Assembly: GCF_012489685.1 (NCBI RefSeq)
Contig: NC_080046.1
Location: forward strand, 41,813,176-41,877,175
DNA length: 64,000 bases
Direction: 5' to 3'
DNA from: Lotus japonicus
Taxonomy: Eukaryota > Streptophyta > Magnoliopsida > Fabales > Fabaceae
In this document: in pieces, positions 56,021 through 64,000 of the stretch
Layout: each line of letters begins with the position of its first letter
How positions within the stretch are numbered: position 1 is the first letter of the stretch
Notes under the pieces: generated by a model
The model's database searches: none
The model's input: only the letters and a program-made list of their open reading frames with translations
Told to the model about the DNA's origin: nothing
Translations under genes and position numbers: made by a program

Positions 56021-57370
56021 ATGGTGAGTCAAACCAGAAGATCTACTGCAGATGCACCTCAGTTCCCTCACATGGTAGTTGGTCTAGCAACGGGTCAAAG
56101 GGGCCCTGAGAATCCGACACAAGATCAAGGTCAAGCTCAAGACCAGAGTGTTCCAATTGCAGAACGGGGCTGTGCCGTTCACTGTGTATATGCTCCTGAG
56201 GAACTCCAAGTCCTGGCAGAATGGAGATTCGACCTCGACAACCTGGCTACAAATGGGTATGATCTTCGTCCCGAAGTCCAAGCTCAAGGTTGGGGAAATT
56301 ACTTCAACAGACTTCGAGGACCGGTGTATGATAGATTGGTCAAGGAATTCTGGAAGCACGCCGACTGCGATGATACTCAGGTGGTATCTTACATTCTCGG
56401 AAGAAAGATCATCATCACGGAGAAGTCCTTCGTGAACTTGCTGGGTGCAGACACTGCTTATGGGTATCGTTTCCAACTCACGGAATCGAAGCTGAAACCC
56501 AGCACCAAGGATATAATCAACCAGGCCCTGTACACCACTTACAAACCGGGCAAGACGAGTTACAAGGCGATGGACCTTCACCCCAAACTCAGGATCTGGC
56601 ACAAGATCCTGCTCCACTGCATAAACCAGAGACCGAAGGGCAGTTCTCCAGACTACATCAACTTCAATCAGAAGGTGATGTTGTTCTTCATCCAAGACCA
56701 GAAGAAGATCTGCCTTCCCTACTTCCTGTTCTCCTACTTGAAAGAATGCATCCGGAAGTCTCGCACCACTGCCTCCATCAAGTCAGCAATCAAATATATC
56801 CCCTTTGGGAGACTGCTCTCAGACTTTCTCATTGAAAGCAACCTGGTGCAAGATCTGGTCAATGCTGAATGTGTGGCTGATGAGTGGAACAATCTGGGCA
56901 CTTGGCTAGTGGCTCAAGTTCCAATTATGATGCAGCTCCTGCATGCAGAGGGAAGTCAGAGCATTGAGGCTGCAAAGCAAAGGTTTGCTCGAAGGGTGGC
57001 TCTTCATGAACAAGAACAGAGAAATAAGCTTCTTGAAGCTATTGAAGAAGCCAAGAGAAAGAAGGCTCAAGCAGAAGAAGCTGCACGTCTAGCAGCAGCT
57101 CAAGCTGCACAAGGCAGACTAGAGGCAGAGCGACTTGAAGCTGAGGCTGAAGCTCTTAGATGCCAAGCACTTGCACCAGTTGTGTTTACTCCTGCTGCTT
57201 CTGCTTCCATTCCAGATCCTCAAGCTGCTCAGAATGTTCCTTCCAGTTCTACTCAGTCAAGCTCATCCAGACTCGACATCATGGAACAACGTCTTGACAT
57301 TCATGAATCCATGCTGATTGAGATGAAGCACATGATGATGGAACTTCTGCGACGAACTGACAAACCTTAG
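56021..57370 (+). CDS. Envelope-like ORF of SIRE copy 2, short form (449 aa)
   Basis: Start at 56021 (MVSQTRRSTADAPQF) by comparison with copy 1. It keeps the N-terminal conserved block (RGCAVHCVYAPEELQVLAEW; EFWKHADCDDTQVVSYILGR; HKILLHCINQRPKG) and the C-terminal Ala/Glu coiled coil. It lacks about 520 residues of the Ser/Pro-rich middle. The join (QDLVNAECVADEWNN) is in frame, so a continuous two-domain protein remains. Codons here are more GC-rich than in copy 1. Function unknown. Confidence 0.82.
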   Translation: MVSQTRRSTADAPQFPHMVVGLATGQRGPENPTQDQGQAQDQSVPIAERGCAVHCVYAPEELQVLAEWRFDLDNLATNGYDLRPEVQAQGWGNYFNRLRGPVYDRLVKEFWKHADCDDTQVVSYILGRKIIITEKSFVNLLGADTAYGYRFQLTESKLKPSTKDIINQALYTTYKPGKTSYKAMDLHPKLRIWHKILLHCINQRPKGSSPDYINFNQKVMLFFIQDQKKICLPYFLFSYLKECIRKSRTTASIKSAIKYIPFGRLLSDFLIESNLVQDLVNAECVADEWNNLGTWLVAQVPIMMQLLHAEGSQSIEAAKQRFARRVALHEQEQRNKLLEAIEEAKRKKAQAEEAARLAAAQAAQGRLEAERLEAEAEALRCQALAPVVFTPAASASIPDPQAAQNVPSSSTQSSSSRLDIMEQRLDIHESMLIEMKHMMMELLRRTDKP

Positions 57371-57577
57371 TTTTAGGATCTCTTCTTTTTTCTTTCTTTT
57401 TCTTTAACGTTGTTTTATTTTCTTTATTAAACTCTGTTTCTTTTTATTTACTTATTCTGCTTTGTTCCTTTGTGATTATCTTTGCATATATATATATATA
57501 TTTGTGTCACATATGTTTGCAAAAATCTTTTATTCATCATTTCTTTATGTTTACATCATACATTCTTTCCCTAAAAT

Positions 57578-57970
57578 CTAGAATGGAGGATCCCTCCTCA
57601 TTCTTCTGCACTCCTGGCGCTGCTCTGACCTATCCTTCTCCAGACGCTCCAGTACATGCTGGATGTTGCTGAGCCTGTCCTTTAGCTCATCCCTCTCCAG
57701 AATCTCTTCTGCAGTCTTGAGCTTCTCTTCCAAACTTTCTTTTTCTTCCAGCAGCTTGAGTTCAAGCCGGCTGAGTTCTTGCACCTCCTCCACGAAGGCA
57801 AGAAATTCCCTCAGGTCTCTCTTCAACTCTGGACGCAGGTCCTCTTCCAGCAGTGTCCGTGTCAGCTCCGCGATGGTCGTTGTGCCCTCTGGATGCCTGA
57901 TGTTCAGGAACAAGTCCTCCTCAAAGGCCTTCTTCCTCAGCTCTTCTAGTGCTACGATGTATGATGCCAT
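57578..57970 (-). CDS. Antisense coiled-coil ORF of SIRE copy 2 (130 aa)
   Basis: MASYIVALEELRKKAFEEDL ... RMRRDPPF, the same length and ends as the copy-1 ORF (7636-8028). Glu/Lys/Arg/Leu-rich with heptad spacing. The short N-terminal part (LFLNIRHPEGTTTIAELTRT) is followed by a long helix. Differences from copy 1 are mostly silent or conservative although the DNA has clearly diverged. A conserved TATA box lies upstream. It is convergent with the envelope-like ORF. No family recognised. Confidence 0.72.
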   Translation of the reverse strand: MASYIVALEELRKKAFEEDLFLNIRHPEGTTTIAELTRTLLEEDLRPELKRDLREFLAFVEEVQELSRLELKLLEEKESLEEKLKTAEEILERDELKDRLSNIQHVLERLEKDRSEQRQECRRMRRDPPF

Positions 57971-58026
57971 TTTTTTTCTTTACTGAAAATTGTTCGAGGT
58001 GTGAAGCTTCCCTTTCTCTCCAACGC

Positions 58027-58034
58027 TTTATATA
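58027..58034 (-). promoter_or_regulatory. TATA box of the antisense ORF, copy 2
   Basis: Minus strand CCTATATAAAGCG, 57 bp ahead of the ATG; equivalent to 8079-8086 in copy 1. Confidence 0.6.
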
Positions 58035-58774
58035 GGCTTCACTTTCTCTCTGAAAGTTAATGCTCCTACAGTTTCTCGAGGTTAAGTTCTTGGTAACTGA
58101 CCCTTCTCTTTACTCACTTGACCGGTGGTAAACGTTCTTCTCTTGCATTAACTCTTCTATTTATTTCGCCTAACTCTGATTCTTGCATCGTTTTCATTTT
58201 CTTTAAACTTAGACCTTCTCTAAGGGGGAGTACCTTGTACTTCAAGCTAAGTTTTTCACACCCCAAGCTTTTTGCTTATGACAAAAAGGGGGAGTAAACC
58301 CAGTTTTTGATGTGTAAGATGTGTTAGTGTGATTTATTTTTCTTTTGGAGAATTTAAGAGTTCCACCTTCATGACCATAGATGTGTCACTGGGCAAATAC
58401 AAGGAATACATTTCACTTCTTCTGAAGTGATTCTAGTTGACTCTGATACCCAAGACTCTGATACCTTGTCCGTGACTCTGATTACTTATGCGCTCTGTTT
58501 ATTCGATTTTCATCTATGTCATAAGTTTTTCACTCTGAACTCTTATATCATTTAGCTCAGAATCTAGACTTTACTAACGTTTTCATCAAGTATTAGATTC
58601 AGGGGGAGCTAAGCTCAGAATCAAGCAGTGACTTGAATTCAGAATGAGCAAGATAAACTATTCACATCAGGATAAGTATTATTCTATATCTCTAAACTCT
58701 GAGTGAATTCAGTTTAATGTTTAAGAATTGTTCATCAAAAATCTTAGTTTTGTCATCATCAAAAAGGGGGAGAT
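58035..58774 (+). other. Noncoding 3' region with four polypurine tracts, SIRE copy 2
   Basis: AAGGGGGAGTACC (near 58221), AAAAAGGGGGAGTAA (near 58283), AGGGGGAGCTAAG (near 58602) and the LTR-proximal AAAAAGGGGGAGAT (58761-58774). The same series as in copy 1. No ORF. Confidence 0.85.
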
Positions 58775-59986
58775 TGTAAGATCAAGTTTTGATCTAGTAG
58801 TACAACTCTATGTTTTGATGATTACAAGTTAACCTTTTGATATGAACAATTGTGGTACTCTAACGTGTTTTTCTGAGTGTGCTATTTACAGGCTCTGACC
58901 TCAACTCAATCTCACACAAATCAGAAGCACTGTGTATAAAGAGTGACCCAAGCAACGCTTTCGCATTCACCATGTTCAGTATGAACAGTGGAAAAGCTTC
59001 AGAAGTTCTGAAGTTATACAAACTCTGATGTGGACTCAGTCACTAGAAGTTCTAAAGATCCAGAAAGTCTAATAACCAAGAAACACTGAAGGCTCAGATG
59101 TTCTGATGGTGTAGAAGACTCTGAAGATCCAGAAGCTAAATAGTGGAAACTCTGAAGTCCAGAAGCAAGAAACTCTGAAGGCCATGTTCTTCCCTCTGAG
59201 TTCAGAATCAGAAGATACAATGGTCAGAGGATCTGTGCTTTCCCTCTGACTCTGATCAACCGGCTTCACAAGTTCCAATATGAAGCATTCCCCTGATCAG
59301 AAGTCTCCTAGGTTTAAAGGTCGCGTCGCTATCCAAGTACAAAAGCTACTGTACCTTCCTGACGACCTACCTAACGTTCTCAGCCACAGCAGAAGCTGGA
59401 TTTTCCAGAACTTCCCTCCAACGGTAGCATTTCCCATGCATCGCTCAACCCTAATCCTTGGAGTATATAAAGAGGCTGAAGACTGAAAGAAACGGCTAGA
59501 AGCATTCACATACGCAAGACATATTCAAAAATCTTCTAAGTTTTCTTTCATCTGAAATTCATTGAGTTTACTATTAGCTTTTTAGAAGCAAATCTCTTGT
59601 AAACAATCCTTTGATAAACAGTTTGTTTAGTTCCTTTAGGAGATCAAGGTTGATCGGATCCTAGAGAAGACTAAGAGAGTGAATCTTAGTGTGAGCTAAG
59701 TCAGTGTAATTGTTAGTCACTTGTAGGTTTCAAGTGCAGTTGTAACTCTTACCTGATTAGTGGATTGCCTTCATTCTAAGAAGGAAGAAATCACCTTAAC
59801 GGGTGGACTGGAGTAGCTTGAGTGATTTATCAAGTGAACCAGGATAAAATCCTTGTGTGCTTTTCTATCTCTTATCTTTAGCACTTAAGTTCTCGAAAGA
59901 TTTGTCAAAATCTTTAAGGTGGAAGTTTTATACTGAAAACGTTATTCAAACCCCCCCCCCCCTTTCTACCGTTTTTCATACCTTCA
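58775..59986 (+). repeat. 3' LTR of SIRE copy 2 (1212 bp)
   Basis: Same as the 5' LTR except three base changes, an AA indel and a 12-C instead of 9-C run. TATATAAA at 59464-59471. Confidence 0.97.
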
Positions 59987-60120
59987 GTTGTGTCTATCCC
60001 ACGCGTCGTGCCTTGAAGTGACGCCAAAGTCAGTGAATCGACAGAATCTCAACCGCTACCTTTGACATGTCCTTTCCAGCCACGTCACAACTTTGACAAT
60101 TTGAATTTCAATCAACCGGG
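59987..60120 (-). repeat. Right part of the Gypsy LTR-like DNA interrupted by SIRE copy 2
   Basis: Joins 51972 when SIRE copy 2 and one GTTGT are removed. GC-rich at first (CCCACGCGTCGTGCC), similar in style to the CACGCGTC-containing DNA at 51600-51630. The LTR end was not identified. Confidence 0.4.
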
Positions 60121-60137
60121 CAATGGGGCAAAAAAAA

Positions 60138-60310
60138 CCCGAACCCGCGGGTACCAGCGGATAAAAATCCGTCACGGGTATAATAACCCGCGGGTTCGGG
60201 TACCCACGGGTTTGAAAAACGGATATTTTAAATATCCGTCCGAAAACGGGGCGGGGCGGATATAAGCGTACCCTACCCGTGGGTACCCGTTAGAGTAAAA
60301 TTACATAAAT
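60138..60310 (+). repeat. Subterminal GC-rich inverted repeats of the hAT element
   Basis: CCCGAACCCGCGGGT (60138-60152) and its exact inverse ACCCGCGGGTTCGGG (60186-60200), with further GGGTACCC-type units to about 60290. Such clustered motifs are typical transposase binding sites of Ac-like hAT elements. Confidence 0.75.
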
Positions 60311-60319
60311 GCCCTTACT

Positions 60320-61132
60320 ATTTACTTAAGCCCAAATTAAAATTTTAGGGTTTCATTCTTCTCCATTCACTCTTTCCTTCTCCTTCTGTCCTTCAGCCAC
60401 CGTCAGCGCCGCACACCACCATCTCCTCCCGCCACCGTCAGCCCATCTCCGGCGACTGGTTCTCCGCCACCGTCAGCCCATGTAAGTTTGTTGATCCTTT
60501 TCTTTTTATCTGATATGATGTTAGGAAGAGCTTGTGTAATAACTGTTTGGGTGTGTGTGGAGAACAAGAAAAATCTAATTTTGATAGTGACTAGTGATTC
60601 TATGGTGAAATGAAGGAAAACCAGATGGGGGCTTAGAGATCATCTAGGTTTGCTTCAAAATCGGTTTTTTACTCTTCAATTCCTCTGCCCCGGCCCATGT
60701 TCCTGTTTCGCTTCTTCTGTTTCAGACAAGTCTCTTGTGTTGTTTCATGATCATTAACCTGGTCTGATATTTAAGGTGAAAACCCGACAATCCTTTCTAT
60801 CCACTCTTAGTTTTGATTTGCTAAATTTGACTAAATCTCTGTTCATTTTACTATCTACGAGTATAATTTCCCAAGTGTGTTTCATTTTTACTGGTTGTTT
60901 TTGTTTTATATTTGGTAGAACTCGATCTTGTTTATCAATTTGTGATGTTGCAGCAAAAGGGCATTCCTCTGTAATCATGTAAAGGATTGAAACTTATTTA
61001 TATAAAATTTACATACTAAACAAATATATGTTAAGTTATGAATTGTAAATCACACATTTACCAGCTTGGTACTCTTTCTGTATATGTAAAGTTTAATGCT
61101 TTTATCATTGTCTGTTTTTTTTTTTTTGTAGA
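60320..61132 (+). other. 5' noncoding exon and leader intron of the hAT transposase
   Basis: A CT/CCG-rich leader (about 60340-60480, with GCCACCGTCAGC repeated three times) ends at a donor CCCAT|GTAAGTTTG. About 650 bp later TTTTTTTGTAG precedes the ATG at 61133 by one base. This predicts a spliced 5' UTR. Confidence 0.6.
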
Positions 61133-63382
61133 ATGTCTACGAAACAATCATTAAGTTCGACTATTCCATTGGGTGATGGCCAAGAAGGAGAAGAAGATTC
61201 GCCATATACTATGAGTGGTTCAGATTTTGGTGCAGTCCCTGAAACTGTTTTGGAAGAAGAAGTTACAATTGAAGTTGTGGGTGATAAAAGGAAGACAAGA
61301 TCTGAAGTCTGGGGCCATTTTGAGCATAAAATAATTGATGGCAAGCAGAGAGCAATTTGTGTACATTGTGGAAAAAGTTTGTTAGGTGATCCAAAGCAAG
61401 GTACAACACACTTGCGCAATCACTTGAACAGGTGCAAGGAATATCAAAAAAAGTGTGGAGAGCAAAAACATTTCAAAACCGAGAAAAAGAAGAGTGAGGA
61501 TGGTTCTTATGTGCTTAACCCTGAAAAAGCAAGACAAGCTCTTGCTAGAATGATCGTCGCCCACGAATATCCATTAGCTGTGGTTGACCATCACTTCTTC
61601 AAAGAGTTTTGCTCGGTATTGCAACCCCTTTTCAAAAATGTTTCACGCAACACCATCAAGAAAGATATCATCAAGCAATTTAATGAAGAGAAGAGGAAGA
61701 CTATGAAGTTGATGCAAGAGAATCAAAGCCAAATTGCAATAACAAGTGACATGTGGACGTCTACCAATCAAAACCAAGGCTACATGGCTGTGACTGCTCA
61801 CTTCATTGATGACTCTTGGGTTCTTCAAAGTCGTCTAGTGAGGTAATGCCTAAAATTTGTCATCTTTTTGCAAAGACTTGTTATCTTATATGTGTTGTTA
61901 ATGATTTTTATTGATATTAGGTTCATTCATGTGCGTGCTCCTCATAGTGGAAGAGCTCTTGGGGATGTCTTGATTCGGTGCTTGAAGGATTGGAGTTTGG
62001 ATGGTAAGTTATCAACTTTAACCCTTGATAACTGTTTTGCGAATGATAAAATGATTGAATATATTTTGGATGATATTTCACATAGAAAACTCATCTTGGG
62101 GGGTCGCATTTTTCACATGCGATGTTGCGCTCACATCTTGAATTTAGTTGTAAAAGATGGGTTGTCTGTAATTTCTGGTGCCATTGAGAAGGTTAGAAAA
62201 AGTGTTAATTATTGGACATTAACACCTAAAAGAGAAGAGAAATTTGAAGATGCTTGTTTACAACTAAATTGTCCATTTAAGAAACCGGTTGTTGATTGCA
62301 AAACTCGATGGAACTCTATCTTTTTAATGCTCCGAGTTGCAATTGAATACAAGGCTGTTTATGAGCGGTTGTCACAGAGAGAGAAAGAGTATGAAGACTC
62401 ACCTAGTGAAGATGAGTGGAAAATGGCTGAAGATGGAATTGTTTTATGATGTAACCAACTTGTTTTCTTGTAGATCTTATCCCAGTACTGCAAATGTCAT
62501 TTTCCCCAAGATTTGTGAGATTAAAAATGCTTTGGGTATGTGGAGTAGTTCTACGGATGAAGTTGTTGTTGAAATGGTTAAATGTATGAAGGCCAAATTT
62601 GACAAGTATTGGGGTGTTGTCACTGATGTGATGGTAGTTGGTACTCTTTTAGACCCCAGGTTAAAACTTAGTTTTATCGACATTTACTTTCCTTACATTT
62701 ATGGAGAAAAATCTTCTGAGGAAATTGTTAAGATAAAAGAGTTTTGTCATGATTTGATTAAAGAGTATAAAAAAAAACTCAAGGGAAAGGAAGCTATGAA
62801 TATATCTCCATGCATAAACCCTGAAGTGGAAGAAAAAAGTGTTGCTGGAATAGTGCCTTGGCAGTCAATATATAAAAGTCATCAAGTTGCGCAAAAGGGG
62901 AGGGCCAAAGGAAAGCGTAAGTCAGAATTAGATATGTATTTAGAAGAAGCGGTTTTGCCTTTTGAAGAACCTTTTGATATATTGGGTTGGTGGAAGCAAA
63001 ATGGCTTAAAATACCCAAGTTTGCAAATGGCAGCAAGAGATTTCCTAGCAATTCCTATCTCCACTGTTGCTTCGGAGTCTACGTTTAGCACTAGTGGTAG
63101 ATTTCTCACTCCACATCGAAGTAGATTGCGGCCAGATACTTTGGAAGCAATGATTTGTTACCAAAACTGGCTATGGAGTAATTTGAAAGGTATTTAAGTG
63201 TATTACTTTAAGTTAATAAAAATTGATTTATTATTGCAACCCCTTTTTAATAAACTATTTGTTTTCCACTTTCAGGTTCTTCGCCATCAATGGATATGAG
63301 TAAAATGAGGGAGTATTCCACCACAATATTGGAAGATATGGATGTTGACATTGTTAGTCTTATCTTCATACTTTCTCTTTGA
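61133..63382 (+). pseudogene. hAT transposase with BED zinc finger, one frameshift
   Basis: Exon 61133-61842; intron 61843-61920 (GT...AG, 78 bp); long exon 61921-63189; intron 63190-63276; last exon from 63277 (to TGA 63380-63382 if unspliced further). BED finger SEVWGHFEHK...CVHCGKSLL...HLRNHLNRC at about residues 60-105. The acidic triad is visible as ITSDMWTS, TLDNCFAND and ASESTFSTSG. The C-terminal hAT dimerisation region runs from DMYLEEAVLPFEEPFDILGW to YQNWLW. Near 62440 the frame changes (KMAEDGIVL-stop versus ELFYDVTNLFS), a small indel that breaks the protein; otherwise it is well preserved. Confidence 0.92.
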
Positions 63383-64000
63383 ATTTCATAATAATATTGC
63401 TTGGTTGGATTTTAATTTGTATACTTTTGTAGGAGCCATGTGGTGAAAGTTAATGAAGATTGATCAATATTAGTGGAATGAGGGATGATGAAGGTAAGAG
63501 TGCCTAATTTGTATACATTTCCTGCATGATTTGCTAGTTCAAAAATGAGTGCAAACCCTTGATTTTCACTTGAGTCTTGATGCACATTAACTTTTTTGTA
63601 GGCGCTGTCTGGTAGTGGTTGATTTTCTTACTGCAGAATTTTATCCGGAGCTATTGACCTATTTTGGGCACAACTGAAATTTATTTTCTCTGGATTACAT
63701 TGTTTAATGGAAATCTTAATGTACCATAGCGGTCTTTTGGGTAGTTGTTATCAGTTTGTGGATTCTTGGTATTGTAGACATGTTTTTAAATTGCTGCTAC
63801 CATTTTGGAATTGTAGAATATTTATAATCTTGGATTGTTTTGATGAACTTGATATTTCAAACTAATTGAAATTAATTCATATTTATTTGCTTCATCCGCT
63901 CAATTAATGTTCAATTATATGGGTGTTATTTAAGATCTGAAATCAATTTAAATTTCCAACAAAAAAAAAGTTAATTTGCAGTAATTTAGGAAAATAAAAA
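63383..64000 (+). other. 3' region downstream of the hAT coding sequence
   Basis: Intron-like and UTR-like AT-rich DNA, with acceptor-like TTTTTGTAG sites before GAGCCATG (63433) and GCGCTGTC (63601). This suggests further short exons or a spliced 3' UTR. No terminal inverted repeat seen. Confidence 0.4.

Larger units (their letters stand above)
51973..59986 (+). mobile_element. SIRE/Maximus-type Copia retrotransposon, copy 2 (both LTRs, internally deleted)
   Basis: 8014 bp from TGTAAGATC to CATACCTTCA with an exact 5-bp duplication GTTGT (51968-51972 and 59987-59991). The LTRs differ by three substitutions and two short indels by my count, so insertion is very recent. PBS and four polypurine tracts are intact. 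A 1.94-kb deletion joins gag to the end of integrase. RT-RNase H, a shortened envelope-like ORF and the antisense ORF remain open. It would need gag, protease and integrase in trans. Confidence 0.97.
60121..64000 (+). mobile_element. hAT transposon (3' end outside window)
   Basis: Begins CAATGGGGCAAAAAAAACCC followed by GC-rich subterminal repeats, then a noncoding exon, an intron and a BED-finger hAT transposase gene. The matching right terminus is not seen before 64000, so the element either continues or is truncated. Confidence 0.8.

Noticed and set aside
1..64000. Bacterial-type systems (CRISPR, toxin-antitoxin, operons, integrons)
   Set aside because: No repeat-spacer arrays, no operon-like gene packing, and clear plant introns and retroelements throughout.

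Overview
The window is nuclear DNA of a flowering plant, most likely a papilionoid legume (Lotus-like is my best guess; this is inference from the CYP71D proteins and the mix of repeats). The evidence is short GT-AG introns, AT-rich intergenic DNA, many nested LTR retrotransposons, MITEs, Helitron-like termini, a tRNA-derived SINE and a hAT transposase gene. Nothing bacterial or viral was seen. There is no rRNA gene, CRISPR array or functional tRNA gene.

The host genes form a small cytochrome P450 cluster of the CYP71D type between about 12 and 41.5 kb. Four copies (A-D) share a two-exon design, an intron at the same codon (after about residue 303) and blocks of flanking sequence. A (12.1 kb) is a lone exon 2. 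B (17.1-18.7 kb) is complete except for one in-frame TAG. C (28.6-35.7 kb) is split by a 5.5-kb Copia element. D (38.6-41.4 kb, minus strand) is the only copy with an undamaged reading frame, and its intron holds a solo LTR. A further duplicated piece of P450 upstream DNA lies at 22.1-22.4 kb with no gene behind it.

The ends of the window are retrotransposon-dominated. Positions 1-10025 are the 3' part of a SIRE/Maximus-type Copia element (gag, protease-integrase, RT-RNase H, a large envelope-like ORF, an antisense ORF and the 3' LTR). A second, younger relative (51973-59986, both LTRs, target duplication GTTGT) has lost 1.94 kb from gag to integrase but keeps an open RT-RNase H frame, a shortened envelope-like ORF and the same antisense ORF. 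It is inserted in what looks like an older minus-strand Gypsy LTR. A truncated SIRE-type LTR (19.4-20.3 kb), a minus-strand Gypsy gag remnant with its PBS and LTR, and a small Copia LTR lie between P450 B and a Helitron-like element (23.2-27.1 kb).

Between 41.9 and 51 kb lie a SINE, a 5'-truncated LINE, a second Helitron-like element, and, nested in the latter, a 3.86-kb solo-LTR-like unit with target duplication ATGCA. That unit carries a 233-codon ORF and a TATA box in the same orientation. From 60.1 kb to the right edge is a hAT element with a BED-finger transposase gene broken by one frameshift.

The most interesting items are: (1) a 130-codon antisense coiled-coil ORF conserved at the same place in both SIRE copies, with its own conserved TATA box and mostly silent codon changes; (2) the ORF-bearing long LTR; (3) a perfect 58-bp palindrome at 10.4 kb; (4) a stray calreticulin-like exon at 37.2 kb; and (5) the P450 cluster, whose copies have decayed by four different routes.
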